Shown: piece by piece, positions 8,389 to 16,257 of the stretch
How the letters are laid out: each line of letters starts with the position of its first letter
Numbering within the stretch: the first letter of the stretch is position 1
Assembly (NCBI GenBank): GCA_963712655.1
Contig: CAVQIT010000008.1
Coordinates: forward strand, 434,001 to 498,000
Direction: 5' to 3'
Length of the DNA: 64,000 nucleotides
Origin: Pollutimonas sp963712655
GTDB taxonomy: Bacteria; Pseudomonadota; Gammaproteobacteria; Burkholderiales; Burkholderiaceae_B
The notes under the pieces: generated by a model
The model's database searches: none
Told to the model about the DNA's origin: nothing
The model's input: the letters and a program-made list of their open reading frames with translations, nothing else
Position numbers and translations under genes: made by a program

Positions 8389-10505
8389 AGTGGCTCCGAA
8401 TTGATATCTATAACAATATTCCCTACCGCGTCGGCCCACGCGGAGGCATCGGGCGGAACGATAATTGTTGTATCGTAGGACTCGATGATCAAAGGGCCGC
8501 GCCGGGGCTCGGAATGCATGGCTGAACGGGGAATTACCGTTGTATCGCGAGGGGATGAGCCGGGATCAAAACTGACCTTGCGCATTCCCGACATGCCGGC
8601 AAGCGCGTTCGAATCTACCTTTATTCCGGAAAATTTCAGGCGTTGAGCGCTACGGCCGGAAACCATGACTCGAACATTGACCAGTTCCAGCGGCTCGTCG
8701 CTGCGATAGCCAAAAGTACTGTCGTAAAGCACACCGAAATCCTCTCCCAGGCGTGCGAGAGTCGCAGGATCGCCGAACCGTCCTGGCATAGGCACGGTCA
8801 ATTCAGAACTCTGGCCGACATAGCGAAGATCGACACTGACTACTGCGTCCACCATTTCGTCGGTATATCCTTCCGACGCAAGCACGGCTTGCCCCTGCTC
8901 GAGCAACTCGCCGATGGCCTGTTCGACAAAAGAAGAATCGCTATCGTCCAATGTTTGCAGCACCGCTTTGACGAAGTGATGCTCGGCATTGGCAGTCAGC
9001 ATGCCCACGGAACAGAAGACACCCGCCATAACAGGGGCAATAACCCGTTTTATCCCGAGCAGCTTCGCCACGTCGACGGCATGCAGCGGACCGCCTCCGC
9101 CGAATGCGATCATGGTCATGTCGCGCGGATCGCGGCCGCGCTCCACGGTTACCGCACGGATCGCGCGCGCCATGTTGACGTTGGCGACGCGGCGTATGCC
9201 ATGCGCGGCCGCCAGTGTGTCCAGCCCGAGCGTCTGGCCCACATGGGCCTGTACGGCCTCCGCCGACTTCGCTGGCTGCACCTTCAGGCTGCCGCCCGCC
9301 AGCGACTGCGGGTTCAAGTACCCCAATATCATGTTGGCGTCAGTTACTGTCGGCTTATCGTTGCCGCGGCCGTAGCAAGCCGGCCCCGGGTCCGCCCCCG
9401 CCGATTCAGGGCCTACACACAGCAAGCCCCCCGCATCGATCCATGCCAGCGATCCTCCGCCGGCGCCAACTTCGGCAATGTCGATGGCCGGCACCTTCAA
9501 GACATAGCCCCCGCCCTTGATGAAACGGCTGGGAGCACTGATGCCATCGCGGAACTCATACTCTGTCGTCAGCGACGGCTGGCCATCCAGGATGATGGAC
9601 GCCTTGGCCGTGGTGCCGCCCATGTCGAATACGATCAATTCTTTTTCCCGGCTTGTCAGGCCAATTTGAGCAGCGCCAGCAACGCCGCCGGCCGGCCCCG
9701 AAGCCACGGCAAACACCGGCTTCTCGGTGGCCGACGCAATACCCATCATTCCGCCATTTGAAGCCATTATCCGGAGCGATGCATTGATGCCCATATGTTC
9801 CAGGTCTTTTTTCAGGCGCGCCAGGTATGTGCGCATGGCGGGAAGAATATAGGCATTCACCACCGTCGTACTAGTGCGCTCGTATTCCTTTATTTCGGGC
9901 AAAACCTCGCAGGAAACACTCAATAGCAATTTGGGAAAGAATTCATGAATCAGCTCTTTGGCCAGCAACTCATGGCGGGGATTGATATAGCTGTTGAGGA
10001 AACAAATGGCAATCGACTCGACTCCTTCGTCGGCCATTTCCTGGACCACCGCTTTGACCTCCGCGCGGTCCAGCGGCGTAACGACCTTGCCATCTGCGCC
10101 CATGCGTTCTTTTATTCCGCGTCGATACCGGCGGGCGGCGAGAGGTACCGGCTTTTGCCAGGCAAGATCGAACATGGTCGGCGTGCGAATGCGCCCTATT
10201 TCCAGCACATCCCGGAATCCCTCGGTAGTCAGCACACCGGTCAGGGCGCCCGCCTTTTGCAGGATGGTATTGGATGCAGTCGTGGTGCCATGCACGATTT
10301 CGGTAATGTCTCCGGGCGAAATACCGGACTGTTCGATCAGCGTGCCCAAGCCCTGGACAATAGCCAGACCCAAATCGTGCGGCGTGCTGGACGTTTTATT
10401 CACAAAGAGGCGACCGTCAGGCATAGCCAGCACAATATCAGTGAATGTGCCGCCTATATCGCAGCCAACCCGTACGCCGCAACGTGCTTTCGCCATGGTA
10501 TCCAT
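8385..10505 (-). CDS. hyuA: hydantoinase A / oxoprolinase family protein
   Basis: A 706-residue HyuA-family subunit with the actin-like ATPase fold. The phosphate loop is GCDIGGTFTDIV (14-25); a second nucleotide motif, FDMGGTTAKAS, and ADPGPACYG follow. HyuA uses ATP to activate the amide or ketone substrate handled by HyuB. The start at 10505 (MDTMAKARCG) has a GAGGA ten bases upstream and is preferred to an upstream ATG at 10553. It is the first gene of the operon and is divergent from a TetR regulator. Confidence 0.93.
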   Translation of the reverse strand: MDTMAKARCGVRVGCDIGGTFTDIVLAMPDGRLFVNKTSSTPHDLGLAIVQGLGTLIEQSGISPGDITEIVHGTTTASNTILQKAGALTGVLTTEGFRDVLEIGRIRTPTMFDLAWQKPVPLAARRYRRGIKERMGADGKVVTPLDRAEVKAVVQEMADEGVESIAICFLNSYINPRHELLAKELIHEFFPKLLLSVSCEVLPEIKEYERTSTTVVNAYILPAMRTYLARLKKDLEHMGINASLRIMASNGGMMGIASATEKPVFAVASGPAGGVAGAAQIGLTSREKELIVFDMGGTTAKASIILDGQPSLTTEYEFRDGISAPSRFIKGGGYVLKVPAIDIAEVGAGGGSLAWIDAGGLLCVGPESAGADPGPACYGRGNDKPTVTDANMILGYLNPQSLAGGSLKVQPAKSAEAVQAHVGQTLGLDTLAAAHGIRRVANVNMARAIRAVTVERGRDPRDMTMIAFGGGGPLHAVDVAKLLGIKRVIAPVMAGVFCSVGMLTANAEHHFVKAVLQTLDDSDSSFVEQAIGELLEQGQAVLASEGYTDEMVDAVVSVDLRYVGQSSELTVPMPGRFGDPATLARLGEDFGVLYDSTFGYRSDEPLELVNVRVMVSGRSAQRLKFSGIKVDSNALAGMSGMRKVSFDPGSSPRDTTVIPRSAMHSEPRRGPLIIESYDTTIIVPPDASAWADAVGNIVIDINSEPL

Positions 10506-10585
10506 TAATTCGAATTCCTCGTCCTGCTCGAAATCGGAATATCCGCAATGCATAGGAAGAAATCGCCTTTTTTTGCGGACAACTA

Positions 10586-10599
10586 ACTAACTAGTAAGT
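10586..10599. promoter_or_regulatory. palindromic operator candidate between hyuA and tetR
   Basis: The 14-base site ACTAACTAGTAAGT is a near-perfect palindrome (six of seven pairs) in the 222-bp divergent gap, 81 bp from the hyuA start and 129 bp from the TetR start, and lies in an AT-rich stretch. TetR proteins usually bind such sites to repress the divergent operon and themselves. The symmetry is seen; the binding is inference. Confidence 0.4.
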
Positions 10600-10727
10600 A
10601 CAATAAATAAACCGGAATTGCCTGTCAAGAAATTCGTTACTAGGGTTTTCCTCAAGCCATTGCCGCAAAAACAGGCTCGTGTACACTCGGCGCTTAGAGG
10701 TAAATCCGCAATAGAACCAACGCTGCC

Positions 10728-11393
10728 ATGCGCCTTACTACAACGTCCAAAACAACACCTCGTGTGCGCGATGCGCGGGCAACCCGTGAACGCATCCTGT
10801 TGACGGCATACAAAGAATTTGCCGCGCGCGGCTACGACGGCGCCCGGATCGACGCTATTGTTGCCCGCTGCAAAATCAGCAAGAACCTGCTTTACCACTA
10901 TTTCGAAGGTAAAGAAGCGCTGTTCATCGAGGTCATGGAACGCGCCTACGGCGCGATGCGAGAGCGCCAGAACGAGCTTGCCCTATCGGGCGACGATCCA
11001 GTGGCCGACATGCGCGCCCTGGTGGTTCAGACGATTCAATATTTCATCGAACAGCCGGAATTCATGCAATTGCTGTCGACAGAAAACCTGCACAAGGCAA
11101 GCCATATAAAAAAGTCGAAAGCCATTACCGACATGTTCAACCCGCTTAAATCGGCGCTGGACGAAATCTTGCAAAAAGGGAAACAAAAAGGAGTATTCCG
11201 GCATGACGCGGACTGGATAGATCTGTATGTCTCGATTTCCGGATTGGGCTCTTATTGCATCACGAACCGCTACACGCTTTCGTATGTCCTGGGCGTGGAC
11301 GTCGGCACCCCGGAGCGCGTAGCCGGCAGGCTCAAGCATGCTTCCGACATGGTGCTAAGCTATCTTTGCGACCTGAGCTCGGACTCACGCTAA
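10728..11393 (+). CDS. TetR/AcrR family transcriptional regulator
   Basis: A 221-residue TetR-type repressor. The HTH spans about residues 18-65, with RERILLTAYKEFAARGYDG, then ARIDAIVARCKISKNLLYHY and FEGKEALF. The C-terminal domain resembles the TetR_C group with YRITNRYTLSYVLG-like features. The start ATG at 10728 has no strong Shine-Dalgarno. It is divergent from hyuA and likely regulates the hyu/ABC operon. Its stop overlaps the end of the convergent IclR gene by nine bases. Confidence 0.92.
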   Translation: MRLTTTSKTTPRVRDARATRERILLTAYKEFAARGYDGARIDAIVARCKISKNLLYHYFEGKEALFIEVMERAYGAMRERQNELALSGDDPVADMRALVVQTIQYFIEQPEFMQLLSTENLHKASHIKKSKAITDMFNPLKSALDEILQKGKQKGVFRHDADWIDLYVSISGLGSYCITNRYTLSYVLGVDVGTPERVAGRLKHASDMVLSYLCDLSSDSR

Positions 11394-12119
11394 CAGAGGC
11401 GGCGGGTACGTACCACCCAACAGCAAAGTCATTTTCCGAGCAGCTTGCCGCACCGGCTCGGCATAGCCAGGATCAAGCCGCTCCGCCGGCATGGTAAGCG
11501 TTAGCGCACCCGCCAGCGCATTCGCGCTATCGAACACCGGTGCACCCAAACCCGCAAGCTCCGGTATCCGGTCACCTACCAGCACGACCACTTGCTCACG
11601 CCGTATCTTCATTGACAAAGGGTCTTGAGCGCCAGCGTACGCCTGCAGAATGCGACCGCCGGCGCCGGAACCCATAGGCAACAAATCGCCAGGCTTCAGA
11701 TGGTCGCGCACCGGGCGTGGGGAATCGACGCGGTACAAGCATAGACGCCAATCGCCGCGCGGCACATAAAAGGCGGCGCTTTCCCTGGTCTCGGCCACCA
11801 ACGCCTTGAGCACAGGCAGGACCACCGACTCCAGCGAGAACGTGGCGGCAAATATTCGATGTAGACGCTCGACTTCCGCTCCCAGCGTATAGCGGCCATC
11901 GGGCAGGCGTTGCACAAGGTAAGCGTGCTCAAGCGACGCCAACATGCGCAGCACGGTGCTTTTGTAGAGGCGCGTGTGCTCGGCCAAGGCAGCCAAGGTC
12001 AACGTCGGTTGCGCCGCAGTGAAAGCAGACAACAGAGACATCGCTCGGTCAAGCGTGACAATGCCGCCTTTAGCGGCATTCTGATCGGCAAGAGCAGGAA
12101 GGGCAGCGCGACGCGGCAT
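11385..12119 (-). CDS. IclR family transcriptional regulator
   Basis: A 244-residue IclR regulator. The N-terminal winged helix includes TLDRAMSLLSAF, LAALAEHTRLYKSTVLRML and the wing YLVQRLPDGRYTLG; the rest is the IclR effector-binding domain. The ATG at 12119 is used because the upstream alternative at 12128 is a TTG. It is divergent from the enoyl-CoA hydratase at 12203 and is the likely regulator of the 12.2-17.7 kb cluster. It overlaps the convergent TetR gene by nine bases. Confidence 0.92.
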   Translation of the reverse strand: MPRRAALPALADQNAAKGGIVTLDRAMSLLSAFTAAQPTLTLAALAEHTRLYKSTVLRMLASLEHAYLVQRLPDGRYTLGAEVERLHRIFAATFSLESVVLPVLKALVAETRESAAFYVPRGDWRLCLYRVDSPRPVRDHLKPGDLLPMGSGAGGRILQAYAGAQDPLSMKIRREQVVVLVGDRIPELAGLGAPVFDSANALAGALTLTMPAERLDPGYAEPVRQAARKMTLLLGGTYPPPLLA

Positions 12120-12151
12120 GGCAAGCAATACAGGGATAGGTGAAGTTTGAC

Positions 12152-12195
12152 ATTCTACCGCCCCCAGATTTAGAATAGTTGAAATGACGTTCTAT
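12152..12195. promoter_or_regulatory. three TTCTA/TAGAA half-sites in the IclR/enoyl-CoA hydratase gap
   Basis: Within the 83-bp divergent gap there are ATTCTA (12152-12157), TAGAAT (12171-12176) and TTCTAT (12190-12195), forming two inverted pairs with 13- and 13/14-base spacers. This arrangement suits binding by an IclR dimer or tetramer that controls both directions. The repeats are read directly; regulator and function are inferred. Confidence 0.35.
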
Positions 12196-12202
12196 CTATC
12201 GA

Positions 12203-12964
12203 ATGAATAATAACACTATCGAAATCCAGGAACACACTGGCTGGGTGCAAATCCGCATTAATCGTGAATCAAAGCGCAATGCGTTGGATCGCGCCTCGCG
12301 CGGCCTGCTGCGTCAGGCGCTGGACAACGCGCGTGGCATCGCCCGCGCCATCGTCCTGACCGGCACCGGCGCCAGCTTCTGCGCCGGACTGGATCTGAAG
12401 GAGCGTGCCGCCGAAATCGCCGCCGGCAATGCCGACACCGCCGGCGAAGAAGCGATAGCGCTCAATATGGCGTTGCGCGAGCATCCCGCAATACTGATTG
12501 CCGCAGTCAATGGCCTGGCTTATGGCGCCGGCGTCACGCTAATCAATTCCTGCGATCTGGCGCTGGCGGCTGCTGATGCCACCCTGGCCTGCCCGGAGAT
12601 CAGCTTCGCCGCTTACGCCAGCATGGCCGGCCCCACCAGTCAGTTGCTCCTGACACGCAAGCGTGCCGCGTGGCTGTTGCTGTCCAATGAATCCATCGAC
12701 GCCGCCACGGCCGAACGCTGGGGCCTGGTCAACCAAGTGCTGGCGCCCGACATGCTGCCGGTGCGCGCCAGGGAACTGGCCAAACGCATCGCAGGCTACG
12801 ACATGGCAGCGCTGGCCAAAACCAAGCAAGCTCTTAACCATTTGCCATCCGACAGCAACACGCCATCGGCCTGGCGCTCGGCAATGGAATACGGACAAAC
12901 CGTGAATACATCCATCCGTGCTCAAACCGCCACGGCAGCCGCCATCGCCACGCGCAGCGGTTGA
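12203..12964 (+). CDS. enoyl-CoA hydratase/isomerase family protein
   Basis: A 253-residue crotonase-fold protein. It shows the oxyanion-hole segments GASFCAGLDLKE (residues 54-65) and VNGLAYGAGVTLINSCDLA, and a Glu in LACPEISF at the position of the first catalytic Glu of hydratases. The second catalytic Glu region is not clearly conserved, so isomerase or hydrolase activity is possible. First gene of a plus-strand cluster with a Bug protein, CoA-transferases and a lactonase; IclR is divergent. Confidence 0.9.
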   Translation: MNNNTIEIQEHTGWVQIRINRESKRNALDRASRGLLRQALDNARGIARAIVLTGTGASFCAGLDLKERAAEIAAGNADTAGEEAIALNMALREHPAILIAAVNGLAYGAGVTLINSCDLALAAADATLACPEISFAAYASMAGPTSQLLLTRKRAAWLLLSNESIDAATAERWGLVNQVLAPDMLPVRARELAKRIAGYDMAALAKTKQALNHLPSDSNTPSAWRSAMEYGQTVNTSIRAQTATAAAIATRSG

Positions 12965-13065
12965 CCGGACTCTTAACCCGGCGCCTGCATGGTTGGGAGA
13001 AGGTGCGCCTTCTTTCTCATTAAATCAACACAAAAACCTATTATTCATCCACACCGGAGACATCT

Positions 13066-14037
13066 ATGCAACCCAATCGCACTCGCCGCGCGCTCGTGCT
13101 CGCCCCCGCAGCCCTATTGCTGCCCACTGTCGCACGCGCGCAGATGGATGGCCGGCCCATCACTCTCGTAGTGCCATTTTCCGCCGGCGGCAGTACCGAT
13201 CTGGTGTCGCGCGTGGTGGCACAGTTAGCCGCGCCGGGCCTGAACGCGCCCATAGTGGTAAACAACCGCACCGGCGCAGGCGGATTGGTAGGCTGGAACT
13301 CCGTGGTGCGCTCTGAACCCGACGGCCACACGCTGGTAGCGATCGAACTGTCGTACGTGATCGCGGCCGGCTTGATTCCCAACCTGCCGTTTGACCCGCA
13401 CAAAGCCTTCTCGCAGATCACCACTGCGGTCAAAGTGCCTCACGTGCTGGTGGTGAACCCCAACGTGCCCGCCAAGACTGTGCAGGAGTTCATCGCTCTA
13501 GCCAAGTCACAGCCAGATCAATTGAATTACGGGTCTGGCGGCACTGGCACCAACACCCACCTGGCCGGTGAACTGTTCAAGAACATTACCGGCACCTCTA
13601 TCGTGCATATTCCGTACAAAGGCGCCGGCGCGGTGCTGACCGACCTGATGAGCGGCCAGATACAGGCCTTGATTACCTCGGTGCCTACAGCGCTGCCCTA
13701 TATCAGCAGCGGCAAGCTGCGCCCGCTAATGGTCACCGGCGCGCAGCGCAACCCCACGCTGCCCGACGTACCCTCCGCCGCGGAATCAGGGCTACCCAAG
13801 ATGGACATGGATTTCTGGATTGGTTTCGGCGCACCGGCCGGCACACCGCCGGCCGTAATCGAGACACTGCACAAAGCTATCGTTGAATCACTGTCTTTAC
13901 CCGAAGCCAAGAGACGCATTGATGAAATGGGCTTGACCGTTGTGGGCAACTCCCCAACCCAGGCCACTGCACTGGTCAATAGCGAGATCGATCGCTGGAG
14001 CGCGATCATCAAGCAGGCGGGCATCAAACCGGAATGA
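13066..14037 (+). CDS. Bug/TctC family tripartite tricarboxylate transporter binding protein
   Basis: A 323-residue periplasmic binding protein with a signal peptide ending near TVARA (residues 22-26). Family marks are ITLVVPFSAGGSTDLVSRVV, PDGHTLVAIE, VHIPYKGAGAVLTDLMSG and LPDVPSAAESG. Bug proteins bind small carboxylates or related polar ligands; no TctA/TctB membrane partner is present in the window. Its stop overlaps the start of the CoA-transferase (ATGA), so the two are translated together and the ligand is probably the acid activated by that enzyme. Confidence 0.94.
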   Translation: MQPNRTRRALVLAPAALLLPTVARAQMDGRPITLVVPFSAGGSTDLVSRVVAQLAAPGLNAPIVVNNRTGAGGLVGWNSVVRSEPDGHTLVAIELSYVIAAGLIPNLPFDPHKAFSQITTAVKVPHVLVVNPNVPAKTVQEFIALAKSQPDQLNYGSGGTGTNTHLAGELFKNITGTSIVHIPYKGAGAVLTDLMSGQIQALITSVPTALPYISSGKLRPLMVTGAQRNPTLPDVPSAAESGLPKMDMDFWIGFGAPAGTPPAVIETLHKAIVESLSLPEAKRRIDEMGLTVVGNSPTQATALVNSEIDRWSAIIKQAGIKPE

Positions 14038-15266
14038 CCGCCCAAGCAGAAACCAATGACCCGGTAACCGTCCAGCCGTTGCGCGGCATCCGCGTGCTGG
14101 ATCTCACCAACGTGCTGGCCGGCCCTTTCGCCTGTCATCAGCTCGCCCACATGGGGGCGGACGTAGTCAAGGTAGAAACTCCCAACGGCGGCGACCTGGC
14201 GCGTCAATTGGGCGCAGACCCTGAACTGAACCGCCGCCATATGGGCGTTTCCTTTCTCGCACAAAACGCAGGCAAGCGTTCTATCACTATCGACTTCAAG
14301 CATGCGCAGGGCAAGGCGGTGTTTCGCCGCCTGGTCGCCACTGCCGACGTGCTGGTGGAAAACTTCCGCCCTGGAGTAATGCAGCGCCTGGAACTCGGCT
14401 ACGAAACGCTGCTAAAGGAGCAGCCCAGGCTTATTTACTGCGCCATCTCCGGCTTCGGCCAGACGGGCCCATTGCGCGACCTGCCTGCCTACGATCAGAT
14501 TATTCAGGGGATGTCCGGCATGATGAGCATTACCGGTGGGCCGGATACCGCGCCCTACCGCGTCGGATATCCTGTCGCCGACACCATAGGCGGCCTGACC
14601 GCCGCCATGGCCGTGACAAGCGCCCTGGCCGACCGGCAACGCAGCGGAGGCGCTTTCATCGATGTGTCCATGCTCGAGTCCGCCATCGCAACCATGGGCT
14701 GGGCCGTATCCAACCACCTGGTCGCCGGCCGCCCGCCCGGGCCGATGGGAAACGAAAACATCACCGCCAGCCCGTCAGGAACATTTCTCACCAGCGACGG
14801 TTTGCTCAACATCGCGGCCAACAAGCAAGAGCAATTCGAAGCGCTCTGCCGCGTCATTGGCAGGCCTGAGCTAACGGCGGATCCTCGTTTTGCCGAACGG
14901 CAAAGCCGGCTGCGGCATCGTTTCGAACTAAAGGCGATGCTGGAGCAGACATTGGCCACGCGCAGCGCGCAAGAGTGGTGGCCCTTGCTGAATCAGGCCG
15001 GGGTGCCGGCCGGCCCGGTCTACACCGTGCCGCAAGCTCTGGATCATCCTCAAATTGCCGACCGGGGCATGATAGGCGGCTTCGCCCATGTGCCCGGAGT
15101 AGACCGCGATATCCGCGTACTGCGCACAGGCTTCAAACTCGACGGCCAGCCTCTCAAAGTCGACACACCGCCCCCCATGCTAGGCCAGCACACGGATGAC
15201 ATCCTCGCCGATCTTGGCTATACGCTCAGCGAGATTGTCGACTTGAAATCGGACAAAGCCGTATGA
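14034..15266 (+). CDS. class III CoA-transferase (CaiB/BaiF family)
   Basis: A 410-residue class III CoA-transferase that would move CoA between acyl-CoA and a free acid. The N-terminal RVLDLTNVLAGPFACHQLA, the GADVVKVE segment, ENFRPGVMQRL and ISGFGQTGPL are standard for the family, and the catalytic Asp is Asp183 in PVADTIGG. The start overlaps the Bug stop by four bases. In the cluster it likely activates the imported acid for the enoyl-CoA hydratase upstream. Confidence 0.94.
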   Translation: MTAQAETNDPVTVQPLRGIRVLDLTNVLAGPFACHQLAHMGADVVKVETPNGGDLARQLGADPELNRRHMGVSFLAQNAGKRSITIDFKHAQGKAVFRRLVATADVLVENFRPGVMQRLELGYETLLKEQPRLIYCAISGFGQTGPLRDLPAYDQIIQGMSGMMSITGGPDTAPYRVGYPVADTIGGLTAAMAVTSALADRQRSGGAFIDVSMLESAIATMGWAVSNHLVAGRPPGPMGNENITASPSGTFLTSDGLLNIAANKQEQFEALCRVIGRPELTADPRFAERQSRLRHRFELKAMLEQTLATRSAQEWWPLLNQAGVPAGPVYTVPQALDHPQIADRGMIGGFAHVPGVDRDIRVLRTGFKLDGQPLKVDTPPPMLGQHTDDILADLGYTLSEIVDLKSDKAV

Positions 15267-15300
15267 ACGAAAACCAATTTACAATTTCACCGCAGGAATA

Positions 15301-16227
15301 ATGGCCATGTGGAATGTCAACTTCACCCCGCCACAAATTATCGAGGCACACCTGCTGACCCGCCTGCCCGACGCGCTGCGCCTGCCGCGCCGCAGCGACT
15401 GGACCGATGCCAATAAACCTGGCCAGATAATCGATAGCTTTCTGGAAGGCCCATCTTTCGATCGCAATGGCAATCTTTATCTCACGGATATTCCGCATGG
15501 CCGGATTTTTCGTGTAACTCCGGACTTGCAATGGCAACTGATCGCCGAAACCGGCGGCTGGCCGAATGGCATAGCCATCCACCGGGACGGCAGCCTATGG
15601 GTAGCTGACTATCGCCGCGGTCTGCTACAGGTGGATGCGATTCGCGGCACAATCGACGTGCGGCTGAGCCACCGCAACTCCGAAGGCTTCAAAGGCTTGA
15701 ACGATCTGACCTTTGACGCCCGAGGCAATCTGTACTTCACAGATCAGGGCCAGACCGGCCTGCACGATCCCACTGGCCGCGTGTATCGGTTACAGCCTTC
15801 CGGCCGGCTCGACATAATCCTGGCCAATGTACCCAGTCCCAATGGCATTGCATTCGATGCGAGCCAGCGCTTCCTGTTCGTGGCGGCGACACGCGCCAAC
15901 GCCATATGGCGCATGCCGCTGCTCGCGGACGGCTCGGCCGCCAAGGTGGGCGCATTCCAGACATTCTTCGGCACCAGCGGACCCGACGGATTGGCGATGG
16001 ACGCGCAAGACAGCCTGGTCGTGGCCCATGCCAGCCTGGGCGGCGCCTTCGTACTCAATGCGCGCGGCTGGTGCACACATTTCGTGCGCAGCCCCATCGG
16101 CGGCAGCATCACCAATGCCGCCTTTCTCCCCGGCAGCCGTACATTAGTGATGACCGAATCCGCCACCGGCACTCTGCTGCAAGCCGAACTGCCTGCAGTT
16201 GGCGCAACGCTATTCTCACACGCCTGA
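15301..16227 (+). CDS. SMP-30/gluconolactonase family protein
   Basis: A 308-residue beta-propeller of the SMP-30/gluconolactonase family, which are metal-dependent lactonases. Candidate metal ligands match the family: Glu49 in LEGPSF, Asn134 in GLNDLTF, Asn181 in SPNGIAFD and the Asp in GPDGLAMD. The start ATG at 15301 follows GCAGGA. It lies between two CoA-transferases, suggesting that a lactone intermediate or substrate is opened in this pathway; the substrate is unknown. Confidence 0.9.
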   Translation: MAMWNVNFTPPQIIEAHLLTRLPDALRLPRRSDWTDANKPGQIIDSFLEGPSFDRNGNLYLTDIPHGRIFRVTPDLQWQLIAETGGWPNGIAIHRDGSLWVADYRRGLLQVDAIRGTIDVRLSHRNSEGFKGLNDLTFDARGNLYFTDQGQTGLHDPTGRVYRLQPSGRLDIILANVPSPNGIAFDASQRFLFVAATRANAIWRMPLLADGSAAKVGAFQTFFGTSGPDGLAMDAQDSLVVAHASLGGAFVLNARGWCTHFVRSPIGGSITNAAFLPGSRTLVMTESATGTLLQAELPAVGATLFSHA

Positions 16228-16257
16228 CACGGCGTTTCCCTGTATTGTAGGCACACC

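Noticed and set aside
8643..9761. 372-codon plus-strand frame opposite hyuA
   Set aside because: Shadow of the hyuA gene, rich in Arg, His and Gln without any domain pattern.
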